Of a DNA stretch of 64,000 bases, positions 9,606 through 18,747 are shown one piece after another (the first letter of the stretch is position 1; every line of letters starts with the position of its first letter). Location of the stretch: the NCBI GenBank assembly GCA_963789885.1, contig CAWBNB010000064.1, positions 1 through 64,000 of the forward strand, in the 5' to 3' direction. Under the pieces are notes generated by a model. That model searched no databases and was not told where the DNA came from. It saw only the letters and a list, made by a program, of their open reading frames with translations. A program made the position numbers and the translations under genes. Source of the DNA: DATEDA01 sp963789885 (lineage in GTDB: Bacteria; Pseudomonadota; Gammaproteobacteria; Burkholderiales; SG8-39).

Positions 9606-10520
9606 ATGCTCCCGTCGACCATCGACGAAACAATCAGTTGGCTGCGCGAAGCGGACTACCTTGCCGACCGCGGCCTCGCCGCGAGCATCTACCTCGCGCT
9701 CCAGCTCAAGCGCCCGCTGTTCCTCGAGGGCGAGGCCGGCGTCGGCAAGACCGAGACGGCGAAGGTCCTCGCGCGGCGGCTCGGCCGGGAGCTGATCCGG
9801 CTGCAATGTTTCGACGGCATGGACCAGTCCTCCGCCGTCTACGAGTGGAACTACCAGCGCCAGATGCTCGCGATCCGCCTCGCCGAGGCGGCGGGGCGCG
9901 GCGGCGACGAAGCCCGGCTCAACCGGCAGATCTTCAGCGAGGAATATCTGCTGGAGCGCCCGATCCTCCGGGCGCTCGCGCCGCGGAACGGGGCGATGCC
10001 GGTCCTGCTGATCGACGAGCTCGACCGTGCCGACGAGCCGTTCGAGGCCTACCTGATGGAGGTCCTGTCGGACTTCCAGGTCACCATCCCCGAGCTCGGG
10101 ACGATCAAGGCGCCGGAGCCGCCGATCGTGATCCTCACCTCGAACCGCACGCGCGAGATCCACGACGCGATCAAGCGGCGCTGCTACTACTACTGGGTCG
10201 ACTACCCGGAGCCGGCGCGCGAGCTCGACATCGTGCGCCGCAAGGTGCCCGAGGCGCCGGCGCGGCTCGCCGGCGAGGTCGTGGGCTTCGTGCAGGAAGT
10301 GCGCAAGCTCGATCTCTTCAAGCTGCCCGGGGTCTCCGAGACGCTCGACTGGGTGCAGGCGCTCGCGCGCCTCGACAAGCTCTTCCTCGATCCCGAGGCG
10401 ATCGCGACCACCCTCGGCATCCTCCTCAAGTACCAGGACGATCTCGTGCGGGTGCGCGGCGCCGAAGCGGAGCGGATCCTGCAGACGGCGCGGACGGCGG
10501 CCGCACCCGCCTCCGGCTAG
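9606..10520 (+). CDS. MoxR-family AAA+ ATPase (CoxD-like)
   Basis: A 304-aa AAA+ ATPase of the MoxR/CoxD group, which acts in cytosolic maturation of the molybdenum-copper or molybdenum active site. Walker A is GEAGVGKT at residues 42-49 and Walker B is VLLIDELDRAD. Sensor residues follow in ILTSNRTREIHDA. The ATG at 9606 is preceded by CGGAG; a GTG two codons upstream is also possible. It is divergent from the coxMSL-like operon and sits eight bases before a VWA gene, the standard MoxR-VWA pairing. Confidence 0.9.
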   Translation: MLPSTIDETISWLREADYLADRGLAASIYLALQLKRPLFLEGEAGVGKTETAKVLARRLGRELIRLQCFDGMDQSSAVYEWNYQRQMLAIRLAEAAGRGGDEARLNRQIFSEEYLLERPILRALAPRNGAMPVLLIDELDRADEPFEAYLMEVLSDFQVTIPELGTIKAPEPPIVILTSNRTREIHDAIKRRCYYYWVDYPEPARELDIVRRKVPEAPARLAGEVVGFVQEVRKLDLFKLPGVSETLDWVQALARLDKLFLDPEAIATTLGILLKYQDDLVRVRGAEAERILQTARTAAAPASG

Positions 10521-10528
10521 CGCGGCGC

Positions 10529-11704
10529 ATGGCGGGCCGGCTCTTCGACAACATGGTCGAGTTCGGCCGCCTGCTGCGGCGCGCGGGCGTTCCGGTCGGC
10601 TCGAGCCAGATCGTGGAGAGCGTCCGGGCGGCCGAGCTCGTCGGCCTGCGGCGGCGGCCCGACTTCTACTGGGCGCTCGCGACCACGCTCGTCACGCGTC
10701 CCGAGCACAAATCGGTCTTCGACCTTGCGTTCCAGTCGTTCTGGAGCCGGGAGACCGAACAGCATCCGGTCAGGGAGCTGGTGGTCTGGCGACGCGACGA
10801 CACGCCCGCCGCGGGCGACGACGCCGAGCGCGAGCGGCCGATAGACGTCCGCGGCGAGCTCCCGGCGGTCGAAGACGACGGTGGCGTGGACGGCAAACCC
10901 GCCGATCAGCGCGACAGCGCGTCCGACGCCGAGCTCCTCGCGGACAAGCACTTCGACAAGATGAGCGCCGACGAGCTCGCGGCGGCGAAGCGCGAGCTCG
11001 AGGCAATGGAATACGAGCTCGACCTCGTCCGGACGCGGCGGCGCCGGCGTGATGCCCACGGTCGCTTCGTCGACTGGCGGCGGAGCTTCCCGCGCATGGT
11101 GCGGGGCGCGGGCGCGATGATGACCTTCTCGCGCTCCTCGCCGCGCGAGGAGACGCCGACGCTCGTGCTCCTCTGCGACATCTCCGGATCGATGCAGCTC
11201 TACTCGCGGCTGCTCGTCCACTTCGCCTGCGCGATCGGGGCGCGGCGCAAGCGCACGCACGCGTTCCTGTTCGGCGTCCGCCTGACGAACATCTCGCGGC
11301 ACCTCGGTACGGGGGACGTCGGACGCGCGGTCGAGGCGGTGTGCGCGACGACGCGTGACTTCGACGGCGGCACGCGCGTCGGGGAGTCGCTCGCCGAGTT
11401 CAACCGCAAATGGTCGCGGCGGCTGCTCAGCCGCAAGTCGATCGTCGCGCTCGTCACCGACGGCCTGGAAGGCGGCGATCTCGCGCTGCTTACGCAGGAG
11501 ATCGCCCGCCTGCACCGGTCCTGCGCTCACCTGATCTGGCTCAACCCCCTGCTCCGGTTCGACGGATTCGAGCCGAAGGCGGCCGGCGTCAAGGCCCTCC
11601 TCGCGAACGTCGATTCGGTGCACGCCGTCCACAGCATGCGGCATCTGCGCGAGGTCGCGGCGGCGCTGCGGGCGGCGGCGGTGACGAGCCGGAAGCCTTC
11701 GTGA
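10529..11704 (+). CDS. VWA domain-containing protein (CoxE-like)
   Basis: A 391-aa protein with an N-terminal helical region and a C-terminal von Willebrand factor A domain. The MIDAS metal site is DISGSM at residues 217-222. In Cox systems the VWA partner CoxE works with the MoxR ATPase on insertion or activation of the Mo cofactor site. An acidic, charged linker (about residues 85-150) precedes the VWA domain. The start at 10529 lies eight bases after the MoxR stop, and the protein has no signal peptide, so it acts in the cytosol. Confidence 0.9.
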   Translation: MAGRLFDNMVEFGRLLRRAGVPVGSSQIVESVRAAELVGLRRRPDFYWALATTLVTRPEHKSVFDLAFQSFWSRETEQHPVRELVVWRRDDTPAAGDDAERERPIDVRGELPAVEDDGGVDGKPADQRDSASDAELLADKHFDKMSADELAAAKRELEAMEYELDLVRTRRRRRDAHGRFVDWRRSFPRMVRGAGAMMTFSRSSPREETPTLVLLCDISGSMQLYSRLLVHFACAIGARRKRTHAFLFGVRLTNISRHLGTGDVGRAVEAVCATTRDFDGGTRVGESLAEFNRKWSRRLLSRKSIVALVTDGLEGGDLALLTQEIARLHRSCAHLIWLNPLLRFDGFEPKAAGVKALLANVDSVHAVHSMRHLREVAAALRAAAVTSRKPS

Positions 11705-11708
11705 AGCG

Positions 11709-12548
11709 ATGAACGAGTCGCACGCCATCGGAGTGGTCGGCTTCTACGACACGCATCCGATCAACGAAGACGAAATCCTCGCCAAGGTCACGGCGCGCGG
11801 CGCAAACATCGCCGCGCTATCGGAAGACGATCTGAAGGATTTCGACCAGGACCACTATGGCGGAACCGGTGCGGTCGAGGCGCTCGCCGAAGCGGCGCGG
11901 GTGCGCGCGGAACACCACGTGCTCGACGTCTGCAGCGGGATGGGCGGCCCCGCCCGCTGGCTCGCCCATCGATATGGATGCCGGGTCACCGGCATCGATC
12001 TGACCCCGAGCCGGGTCGAAGGCGCAACGCGTCTGACGCACCGGGTCGGTCTGGATCACCTGGTCGCGTTCAGGCAGGGCGACGCGACGGCACTGCCGTT
12101 CGTCGATGCCACCTTCGATGCGGTCATCAGCCAGGAAGCGTGGTGCCACATCCCGGACAAGCGCGCGCTGATCACCGAGAGCGTGCGCGTGGCCCGGGCC
12201 GGCGGCACAGTCGCGTTTACGGACATCGTTTCGCTCGCCGACCTCGGCGCGGAAGACGAGCGCCGGCTGGCGGCCGGGATGTTCATCCCGAGGCCTCCGT
12301 ACGCCGAGCAGTACGCGGGTTTGCTGCGGGAGCGCTCGTGCGTGATCGAGCAGTGCGTCGACCTGTCGAGCGAGTGGGTCGACATCCTCGTCCGCCGACT
12401 CGAGATGTATCGCTCCCTCCGCGATACGACCGTCGCAAAGTTCGGTGAGGCCCGCTTTCTCGAATACGATCGTGCCTACAGCCACTTCGTCGGGCTGTTC
12501 GTCGATGGGAAGCTCGGCGGAGTTCGCATCGCCGCCAGGAAGGCATGA
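11709..12548 (+). CDS. SAM-dependent methyltransferase (sarcosine/dimethylglycine MT-like)
   Basis: A 279-aa class I methyltransferase. The SAM site VLDVCSGMGG is at residues 71-80, followed by GIDLTPSRV and GDATALPF. The fold and spacing resemble glycine/sarcosine/dimethylglycine and phosphoethanolamine N-methyltransferases, but the methyl acceptor is not determinable. It starts four bases after the VWA stop, so it may belong to the MoxR-VWA transcription unit, which would be an unusual partner. It ends 27 bases from the convergent LysR gene. Confidence 0.82.
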   Translation: MNESHAIGVVGFYDTHPINEDEILAKVTARGANIAALSEDDLKDFDQDHYGGTGAVEALAEAARVRAEHHVLDVCSGMGGPARWLAHRYGCRVTGIDLTPSRVEGATRLTHRVGLDHLVAFRQGDATALPFVDATFDAVISQEAWCHIPDKRALITESVRVARAGGTVAFTDIVSLADLGAEDERRLAAGMFIPRPPYAEQYAGLLRERSCVIEQCVDLSSEWVDILVRRLEMYRSLRDTTVAKFGEARFLEYDRAYSHFVGLFVDGKLGGVRIAARKA

Positions 12549-12575
12549 CGCGCCGGAGGCGCCCGACTGGGCCTC

Positions 12576-13469
12576 CTACCCGGTCAGGATCGGCTTTAGC
12601 GCCTCGATCTCCCCGGTGATGAAGTCGAAGAACGCCGACACTCGTGGCGTGCGCCGCAGATCGGGGTGCGCGAGCAGGCGCCAGATCCGCGTGAGCTCGG
12701 GAATCGGGCCGAGCACGCGCACGAGATCCTCCTCGGCGTCGCCCAGCGCCGTCGGCAGCGGGGCGATCCCCACCCCGGACTTCACCGCGTAGACCACCCC
12801 GAGCACGCTGTTGTTGCGCGCGACGATCTTCGCGTTCGGCGCCACCTCGCGCAGCCATTTCGCGGCCCGATGGTTCGCCATCGTCTCGTCGAAGCCGACG
12901 AGCGAATGCCGCTCGAGGTCCTCGACCCGGTCGGGCTTGCCGTGCCGCTCGATGTACTTGCGGCTCGCATAGACGGCCCATAGCGAATCGGCGATCTTGC
13001 GCCCGACGAGCTCGTCGTCGGTCGTGTCGCCCGATCGCAGCGCCACGTCCGCCTCGCCCTTCGTGAGGTCGAGATACTTGTCGCTCATCACGAACTCCAC
13101 CCGCAGCCCGGGATACCGGGCATGGAACCGCTCGAGCAGCGAAGACTGCGTGATGCGGAAGACGAGGGGCTCGGGACAGGTCACCCGGATGACGCCGAGG
13201 ACGTCGCGCTTCGCCGCATCGAGGTGCTGCTCGAAGGCGAGCACCGCCTGCTCGACGCGCTCGGCGTACGGAAGCATTTCTTCACCGAGCTCCGTCAGGC
13301 GGTAGCCCGTCGGGTGCCGCTTCACGAGCTGACGCCCGATCCGCCGCTCGAGCTCGGCCAGCCGGCGCTGCACCGTCGATTGACTCAGCTTGAGCGCGCG
13401 GCCAGCCGCGAGCGTGCTGTGATGGCGCGCGACGGCGAGAAAGTGTCGGAGGTCGTTCCAGTCGAACAT
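12576..13469 (-). CDS. LysR-family transcriptional regulator
   Basis: A 297-aa LysR regulator. The N-terminal winged helix (residues about 1-60) contains HHSTLAAGRALKLSQSTVQ, the usual helix-turn-helix. The C-terminal effector-binding domain is intact, with VRVTCPEPLVF at its start. It is divergent from the methyltransferase gene at 13611 with 141 bases between, so that gene is its most likely target. The effector is unknown. Confidence 0.92.
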   Translation of the reverse strand: MFDWNDLRHFLAVARHHSTLAAGRALKLSQSTVQRRLAELERRIGRQLVKRHPTGYRLTELGEEMLPYAERVEQAVLAFEQHLDAAKRDVLGVIRVTCPEPLVFRITQSSLLERFHARYPGLRVEFVMSDKYLDLTKGEADVALRSGDTTDDELVGRKIADSLWAVYASRKYIERHGKPDRVEDLERHSLVGFDETMANHRAAKWLREVAPNAKIVARNNSVLGVVYAVKSGVGIAPLPTALGDAEEDLVRVLGPIPELTRIWRLLAHPDLRRTPRVSAFFDFITGEIEALKPILTG

Positions 13470-13610
13470 CGGCGAGTTATGCGTTTATGCGGGCCGCGTT
13501 TGCAATTCTGCGGCTTCCGCAGGAGGGGGTGCGGCGTCTAGGCTTGGTGCGTGTCGATCACCCGATTCAAGGCCTCGACGATTCATCAACCCGACGACGG
13601 AGCAGACATC

Positions 13611-14472
13611 ATGAACGCACCCGCATTCGACCAGGAAGCCTTCAAGCTCGCGACCCGCAACCAGTGGGAGAAGTCCGCCCGGGGCTGGAACGATCATACC
13701 CCGCAGATCCGGGCGTGGCTCCGCACCGCGACCGACGCCATGTTCGACATGGCGGGGATCAGGCCCGGCGCCCGCGTGCTCGACGTTGCCGCAGGCGCGG
13801 GCGACCAGACGCTCGACATCGCCGAGCGCGTGGGTTCCCGGGGTCACGTGCTCGCGACCGACCTGTCGGCCGCCATCCTGGAGTTCGCGCAGGCGAATGC
13901 GCTGCGCGCCGGGCATCGAAACGTGGAGACGCGCGTGGCCGACGGCGAAAGCCTCCGAGGTCGGCGAGGCGAGCTTCGACGCGGCGGTGTGCCGGCTCGG
14001 GCTGATGTTTCTTCCGGATCCGCTCCAGGGTCTGCGCGAGATGCATCGGGCGCTGAAAACCGGGGGCGGCGTGTGTACGATGGTGTTCTCGAGGCCCGAA
14101 GCGAACCCTTGCGTCACGATCCTGATGTCGACCGCCCTCAAGCACGCGGGGCTTCCGCCGCGCGATCCGTATCAGCCCGGCGGGCTGCTCAGCCTGGGGA
14201 AACCCGGCCTGATCGACGACCTCTTCAGGCGTGCCGGGTTCAGGGACGTCGCGACCACGAAGATCGACGCTCCCTTCAGGCTCCCGTCGACGCAGGCCTA
14301 TCTCGACTTCGTCCGGACGTCGGCGAGCCCGGTCCAGCAGATCCTCGGCAGGCTCGACGCCGCCGCGGCGGGAGCAGCCTGGACGGAGATCGAGGAGCGC
14401 CTCGACGTCTTCAAGACCGCTTCGGGCTGGGAGGGGCCGAACGAGCTGCTGCTCACCGCGGCGAGACGATGA
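13611..14472 (+). CDS. Class I SAM methyltransferase (UbiE/COQ5-like, one frameshift)
   Basis: A SAM-dependent methyltransferase of about 286 aa when the frame is restored. The first part (from 13611) carries VLDVAAGAGDQT at residues 56-67 and ATDLSAAIL. Translation then breaks at 13953-13956, where CTCCGAG appears in place of an expected CTCGAG. The second part continues as EVGEASFDAAVCRLGLMFL to the stop at 14472. The single inserted C is the simplest explanation. It lies divergent from the LysR gene. The acceptor is unknown; aromatic or quinone-type substrates are common in this family. Confidence 0.78.
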
Positions 14473-14508
14473 GCCCGCTGACGCAGAGGGGTGGCTAGCT
14501 CCGCCAAT

Positions 14509-15078
14509 ATGATGTCGGACACGCCGCGACGAACGCCGGAGCAGGTCCTGCGGACCTACTTCCACGCGAAGGACGAGAACCGCCCGCACCTCATGGCGAT
14601 GGCTTTCGCCGAGACGGCGGTTCTCGAGACGGTCGTCAAGACGGGGGCGATCTCCTTTCCTCCCGTCTCGCGCGGACTGGCGCCGATTACCGACGTGCTG
14701 GTGCGGAAGTTCGCCCAGACGTACGAGAACGTCTACTCGTTCTATCTCGAGCGGCCGGGACCGGCGGCGCCTTTGGCGGGCTTTTCCTGCGACTGGCTCG
14801 TCGGAATGTCCGACAAGGAGAGCGGCAGGGCGCGCGTGGGTTGTGGCCGGTACGACTGGCACTTCCAACCCGAAGCGCCATACCTCGCCGACCGATTGGT
14901 GATAACGATCGAGGCGATGCAGGTCCTCTCTCCCGAGCTGCTCGACCCGATCCTCCGCTGGTTGACCGGACTGCCTTATCCCTGGTGTCCGGCCGAGACG
15001 ATCCTCGCGACCGCACCGGGCAGCGCGGATCTCGAACCGGTCCTCGCCTATCTCGGACGCCGGAATCCCCGTGCGTGA
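14509..15078 (+). CDS. NTF2/SnoaL-like hypothetical protein
   Basis: A protein of 189 aa with no signal peptide or membrane segment. The N-terminal pattern RTPEQVLRTYFHAKDENRPHLM resembles the opening helix of NTF2-like (SnoaL) domains, but the rest is not clearly recognised. Start choice is open: two ATGs at 14509 and 14512 and a GTG at 14491. It follows the methyltransferase by 36 bases and precedes a small membrane protein by 50, so it may be co-transcribed. No function is claimed. Confidence 0.6.
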   Translation: MMSDTPRRTPEQVLRTYFHAKDENRPHLMAMAFAETAVLETVVKTGAISFPPVSRGLAPITDVLVRKFAQTYENVYSFYLERPGPAAPLAGFSCDWLVGMSDKESGRARVGCGRYDWHFQPEAPYLADRLVITIEAMQVLSPELLDPILRWLTGLPYPWCPAETILATAPGSADLEPVLAYLGRRNPRA

Positions 15079-15128
15079 GAACCATAGCGCAGGTGGAAGA
15101 TCAAGTAGCCCGCTCGCGTAGAAGCACG

Positions 15129-15569
15129 ATGCAAGGGACGCTCGAAAACCCGCTCTGGTTCGTCGCCTTCTTTCTCGCTGCATGGGTCGCCGTCACCGCG
15201 CTCCTCGCGGTCCTGAGCGGCTGGCCGTCGCTCGCCAAGCGGTTTCGCACCGGGCTCCGGCCCCCCGGCACGCCGATGCGAGGACAGGTGTCGCGCATCG
15301 GGCTCGTCACCGAGCGCAACGTCACCAGACTGGTCGTCTCGGACCGCGGGCTGTACCTGTGGACGCTCTGGCCGTTCCGGCTCCTTCGACCGCCGCTGCT
15401 CATTCCCTGGGCCGCGATCAGGTCGGTGCGCGAGCGGTCGGTCCTCTGGACGGCGACTTACGTCGTGGACGTCGGCGCGCCGGTGGAGATCGCCCTCAGG
15501 AAGAAAGCCTACGACGCGATCCAGCCGTTTCTGCCCCCCAACGCAAGCCAAGGAGAGAGTCCGACATGA
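15129..15569 (+). CDS. Small membrane-anchored hypothetical protein
   Basis: A 146-aa protein with one clear N-terminal membrane segment (WFVAFFLAAWVAVTALLAV, residues about 9-27). A soluble domain follows with a beta-rich pattern (GLYLWTLWPFRLL, LLIPWAAIRSVRER), suggesting a PH-like or DUF fold. Its stop overlaps the start of the GFA gene in an ATGA arrangement, so the two are translationally coupled. The family is not recognised. Confidence 0.6.
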   Translation: MQGTLENPLWFVAFFLAAWVAVTALLAVLSGWPSLAKRFRTGLRPPGTPMRGQVSRIGLVTERNVTRLVVSDRGLYLWTLWPFRLLRPPLLIPWAAIRSVRERSVLWTATYVVDVGAPVEIALRKKAYDAIQPFLPPNASQGESPT

Positions 15570-15967
15570 AGGTCGAAGGCAGGTGCCACTGCGGCAAGAT
15601 CACTTACGAGGCGATCGTCGATCCGGCGAAGGTGTCGATCTGCCACTGCACCGACTGCCAGATGCTGACCGGGTCGGCGTATCGCGCATCGGTGCCCGCG
15701 CCAAGGGAGACGTTCGTCCTGCACACCGGGCAGCCGAAGGTCTACGTCAAGACCGCCGACAGCGGTACGAAGCGCGCTCATGCGTTCTGCCCCGACTGCG
15801 GCACGCCGGTATACTCGTCCGCGATCAGCGATCCGCCGACCTATTCGCTCCGCGTCGGGTGCCTCGATAAGCGGGCGCAGCTGCCGCCGAAAAAGCAGAT
15901 CTGGTGCCAGTCGGCGGTCCCGTGGAGCAGGAACCTGGAAGGCATCGAGCAGATTCCCAGGCAGTGA
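15566..15967 (+). CDS. GFA family zinc protein
   Basis: A 133-aa protein of the GFA (glutathione-dependent formaldehyde-activating enzyme-like, DUF636) family, a small zinc-binding fold. Metal-site cysteines are C7 and C9, C26, C28 and C31 (CHCTDC), and C75 and C78 (CPDC). The start overlaps the preceding membrane-protein gene by four bases. Most family members have no proven formaldehyde activity, so only the family is asserted. A fragment matching its C-terminus recurs about 110 bases downstream. Confidence 0.88.
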   Translation: MKVEGRCHCGKITYEAIVDPAKVSICHCTDCQMLTGSAYRASVPAPRETFVLHTGQPKVYVKTADSGTKRAHAFCPDCGTPVYSSAISDPPTYSLRVGCLDKRAQLPPKKQIWCQSAVPWSRNLEGIEQIPRQ

Positions 15968-16007
15968 AAACCCTTGCCGGTGAACCGCGAACTGCCAATA
16001 ACGCGTG

Positions 16008-16094
16008 GGGAATCGGAGCGCGTTCCCCGGCGTCGCGCCGGGAGGACCTTGGAGCATGAACCTCGATGGCGTCGAGCACATTCCCGGCCAGTGA
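16008..16094 (+). pseudogene. Remnant of a second GFA gene (C-terminal tail)
   Basis: Between the GFA gene and the GST gene lies a short reading frame whose last 15 codons read PWSMNLDGVEHIPGQ and then stop at 16092-16094. This closely mirrors the end of the intact GFA protein, PWSRNLEGIEQIPRQ. Upstream of this the similarity fades. The simplest reading is a decayed tandem duplicate or a partial recombination scar. Only the tail is clear. Confidence 0.6.
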
Positions 16095-16133
16095 GGGCAC
16101 AATAGGGGAGTCGACCACAGCGAGGCAACCCCG

Positions 16134-16751
16134 ATGATCAAGCTCTATTCCTGGCCACAGAGCTCCGGCACGCGCATCGCCTGGGCGCTCGAGGAGCTCG
16201 GCCTCCCCTACGAGTACATGGCGCTCGACGCGAAGAAGGGCGAGCACCGCTCGGCCGAGTACCTGAAGCTGAATCCCCAGGGGAAGGTGCCGGCGCTCGT
16301 CGACGACGACGAGCTACTGTTCGAATCCGGCGCGATCCTGCTGCACCTCGGCAACCGGTACGGGGTCGAGAAGAACCTCTGGCCCGCCGCCAAGGGCCAG
16401 GCCCGGGCGGATGCGGTCTGCTGGACGGTCTGGGCGATGACCGAGCTCGGGCCCTACATGTTGCAGTACCTCTACCACGGGCTCGACACGCCGATCTCGT
16501 TCAAGCCCGCCGACCGCAGCAAGGCGGCGGCCGAGTACAGCCATTCGCAGCTCGACCGTCTGCTTGCGGCGCTCGAGGCGCGCCTCGACGGACGCGAGTA
16601 CGTCCTCGGCGGCTTCTCGCTCGCCGACGTCGCGGCGGCGAGCTGGCTCGCTCTCGGCACGGCGTTCGGGGTGAGCCTGGAGCGCTACCCGCGCGTCGCC
16701 GCCTGGCTGAAGCGCTGCCTCGACCGGCCGGCGTTCAAGCGGGCGCGCTGA
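16134..16751 (+). CDS. Glutathione S-transferase family protein
   Basis: A 205-aa cytosolic glutathione S-transferase. The thioredoxin-like N-terminal domain starts IKLYSWPQSSGTRIAWAL, which places a candidate catalytic Ser near residue 10-11. The cis-Pro region is QGKVPAL and the glutathione gamma-glutamyl site is LFESGAIL. The helical C-terminal domain carries GGFSLADVAAA, typical of the fold. Its position next to gentisate dioxygenase raises the chance of a maleylpyruvate isomerase-like role, but the sequence alone does not show that. Confidence 0.88.
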   Translation: MIKLYSWPQSSGTRIAWALEELGLPYEYMALDAKKGEHRSAEYLKLNPQGKVPALVDDDELLFESGAILLHLGNRYGVEKNLWPAAKGQARADAVCWTVWAMTELGPYMLQYLYHGLDTPISFKPADRSKAAAEYSHSQLDRLLAALEARLDGREYVLGGFSLADVAAASWLALGTAFGVSLERYPRVAAWLKRCLDRPAFKRAR

Positions 16752-16830
16752 GAGACGCCGCACCGGGGGGCGGAGGAGCACTGTCCCGACCGAGCCCCCA
16801 CAGTTGATCGGCGGTCTGGTGGAGGGGAAA

Positions 16831-17917
16831 ATGACCCAATTCTCGAATCTCCACCCGACCGAGACCCCGCCCATGTCAGCCGTCCCGCAGCCGAATACCG
16901 CCGCCGAGCGCAAGGCCTTCTACGACAAGATCGACAGGTCCAACGTCGCTCCGCTCTGGGAGGTGCTGCACTCGCTGATCACCGCCACGCCGAACACGCC
17001 CTGCAAGCCGTACCTCTGGAAGTGGGCCCAGGTCTGGCCCTGGATCCAGGAGGCGGGAAAGCTCATCACCGCCAAGGAAGCCGAGCGCCGCGTGCTCGTG
17101 CTCGAGAATCCCGGCCTCCGCGGCCGCAGTCGCGTCACGCACAGCCTCTACGCCGGCCTGCAACTCATCCTCCCGGGCGAAGTCGCGCCGGCCCATCGCC
17201 ACTCGCAGTCCGCGCTCCGCTTCATCGTCCACGGCAAGGGCGCGTACACCGCCGTCGACGGCGAGAAGGTCACGATGAGCCCGGGCGACTTCATCATCAC
17301 GCCGTCCTGGACCTGGCACGACCACGGCAACCCGTCGAGCGAGCCGATGGTCTGGCTCGACGGCCTCGACATCGCGATCGTCGAGCTGCTCGACGCGCAG
17401 TTCCTCGAGCGCCCGGGCGTCGAGTCGCAGCAGACCACGCGCACCGGGGGCGAGTCGTTCGCGCGCTTCGGGAACACGATGCTCCCGGTCGACTTCAAGC
17501 CGAAGTCGAAGACCTCCCCGCTCTTCTGGTACCCGTACGAGCGCACGCGCGAGGCGCTCGCCGAGCTGGCGAAGGCGGGCGACCCGAACCCCTGCTACGG
17601 CCACAAGCTGAAGTTCACCAACCCCGCCACCGGCGGCTGGGCGATTCCGACCATCGGCGCCTTCATGCAGCTCCTGCCCAAGGGGTTCCGCGGGAAGCCG
17701 TACCGGTCGACCGACTCGACCTGCTACTCGGTCGTCGAGGGCAAGGGCCGGATCAAGGTCGCGGGCGAGAGCGTTCGCCTTCGGCGCGAAGGACCACTTC
17801 GTCGTGCCGTCGTGGGCGCCGGGCGAGCTCGAAGCCGACGACGAGACCGTGCTCTTCTCGTTCAGCGACCGCCCGGTGCAGGAAGCGCTCGACCTCTTCC
17901 GCGAGCAGGCAAGCTGA
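16831..17917 (+). CDS. Gentisate 1,2-dioxygenase (one frameshift)
   Basis: A bicupin ring-cleavage enzyme that opens gentisate to maleylpyruvate using Fe(II). The first cupin has the metal motif HRHSQSALRFIVHG and the matching WTWHDHGN. Translation is intact to about 17772. There GAGAGCGTTCGCC carries an extra base; restored, it reads GESFAFGAKDHFVVPSWAPG to LFREQAS and stops at 17917 (about 361 aa, close to the usual 340-370). The start at 16831 has GGAGGGG just upstream; an ATG at 16873 is possible. Its substrate could come from the salicylate hydroxylase-like genes 6 kb away. Confidence 0.85.
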
Positions 17918-18732
17918 GCTCGATCGGGGTTCTCGCCGCTGACGGCGACCGCCGCGCGACGCGGCAGGTCGCCCTCGCCCTGGCGGGCGTTATCGCGGTT
18001 TACGCGGCCACGTGGTTCGTGCTCGGCCCGCTCCCGCAGGACCCCGCCTACCACCTCTTCGCCGACGTTCGGACGTGCTTCGGCTTCATCCCGCGCGCCG
18101 GGGACGTCCTCACCAATCTCGCGATCCTCGCCGCCGCCGTCTACGGCCTTCTGCTCCGCCCGCGCATGAACGTCGCGCCCGACGAGCGGCCCGCTGCCGA
18201 TCTCCTCGTCGTCGGCGCCTTCCTCACCGCAGCCGGCTCCGCCTACTACCACTGGGACCCGCGCAACGCGACGCTCGTGTGGGACCGCCTGCCGATGATG
18301 CTCGCGATGCCGCCGATCCTCGTGCTGGTGCTCGCCGACCGCGTCGACCCGGCGTTCGCGCGGCGGGCGCTGTGGCCGCTGACCGCGTTTGCACTGGCGA
18401 GCGTGCTGTGGTGGACTTTTTCCGAAGCGATCGGCGCGGAGGACGTCCGGCTCTATTTCATGGTCCGCGTCCTGCTCGCGGTGGCGATCCTGCTGCTCGT
18501 CGTCTTCCGCCCTTCGCGCTACACCGGGTCCGGCTGGCTCGTCGGCGCGATCGTCGGCGAGGGCGCGATGATGACCTTCGAGCGCCTCGACCACCAGGTG
18601 TTTGCCGCGACCGGCGGCCTCGCGAGCGGCCACAACCTCAAGCACGTGACCGTAGGCATCGCGCTCGTCTGCGTATTCACGTGGCTCGCCCGCCGGCGCC
18701 CGCGCGCACCGGCCGGGATCGTCCCGGCCTGA
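17914..18732 (+). CDS. Ceramidase-like integral membrane protein
   Basis: A membrane protein of about 270 aa with roughly seven hydrophobic segments. The motif AYYHWDPRNATLVWDRLPM, with its His, Asp and Trp-Asp-Arg pattern, and the later LASGHNLKHV are characteristic of the alkaline ceramidase/CREST hydrolase family. No ATG, GTG or TTG is available near the expected N-terminus. The frame continues back through a CTG at 17914 that overlaps the gentisate dioxygenase stop as CTGA, offered here as the start. A lost start through a base error is equally possible. Activity on ceramide is not shown. Confidence 0.72.
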   Translation: MSSIGVLAADGDRRATRQVALALAGVIAVYAATWFVLGPLPQDPAYHLFADVRTCFGFIPRAGDVLTNLAILAAAVYGLLLRPRMNVAPDERPAADLLVVGAFLTAAGSAYYHWDPRNATLVWDRLPMMLAMPPILVLVLADRVDPAFARRALWPLTAFALASVLWWTFSEAIGAEDVRLYFMVRVLLAVAILLLVVFRPSRYTGSGWLVGAIVGEGAMMTFERLDHQVFAATGGLASGHNLKHVTVGIALVCVFTWLARRRPRAPAGIVPA

Positions 18733-18747
18733 GCCCTGCCCGCGGCG

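Noticed and set aside
12551..12576. Imperfect hairpin between the convergent methyltransferase and LysR genes.
   Set aside because: Five-base and three-base arms with a bulge and no T-tract; too weak to call a terminator.
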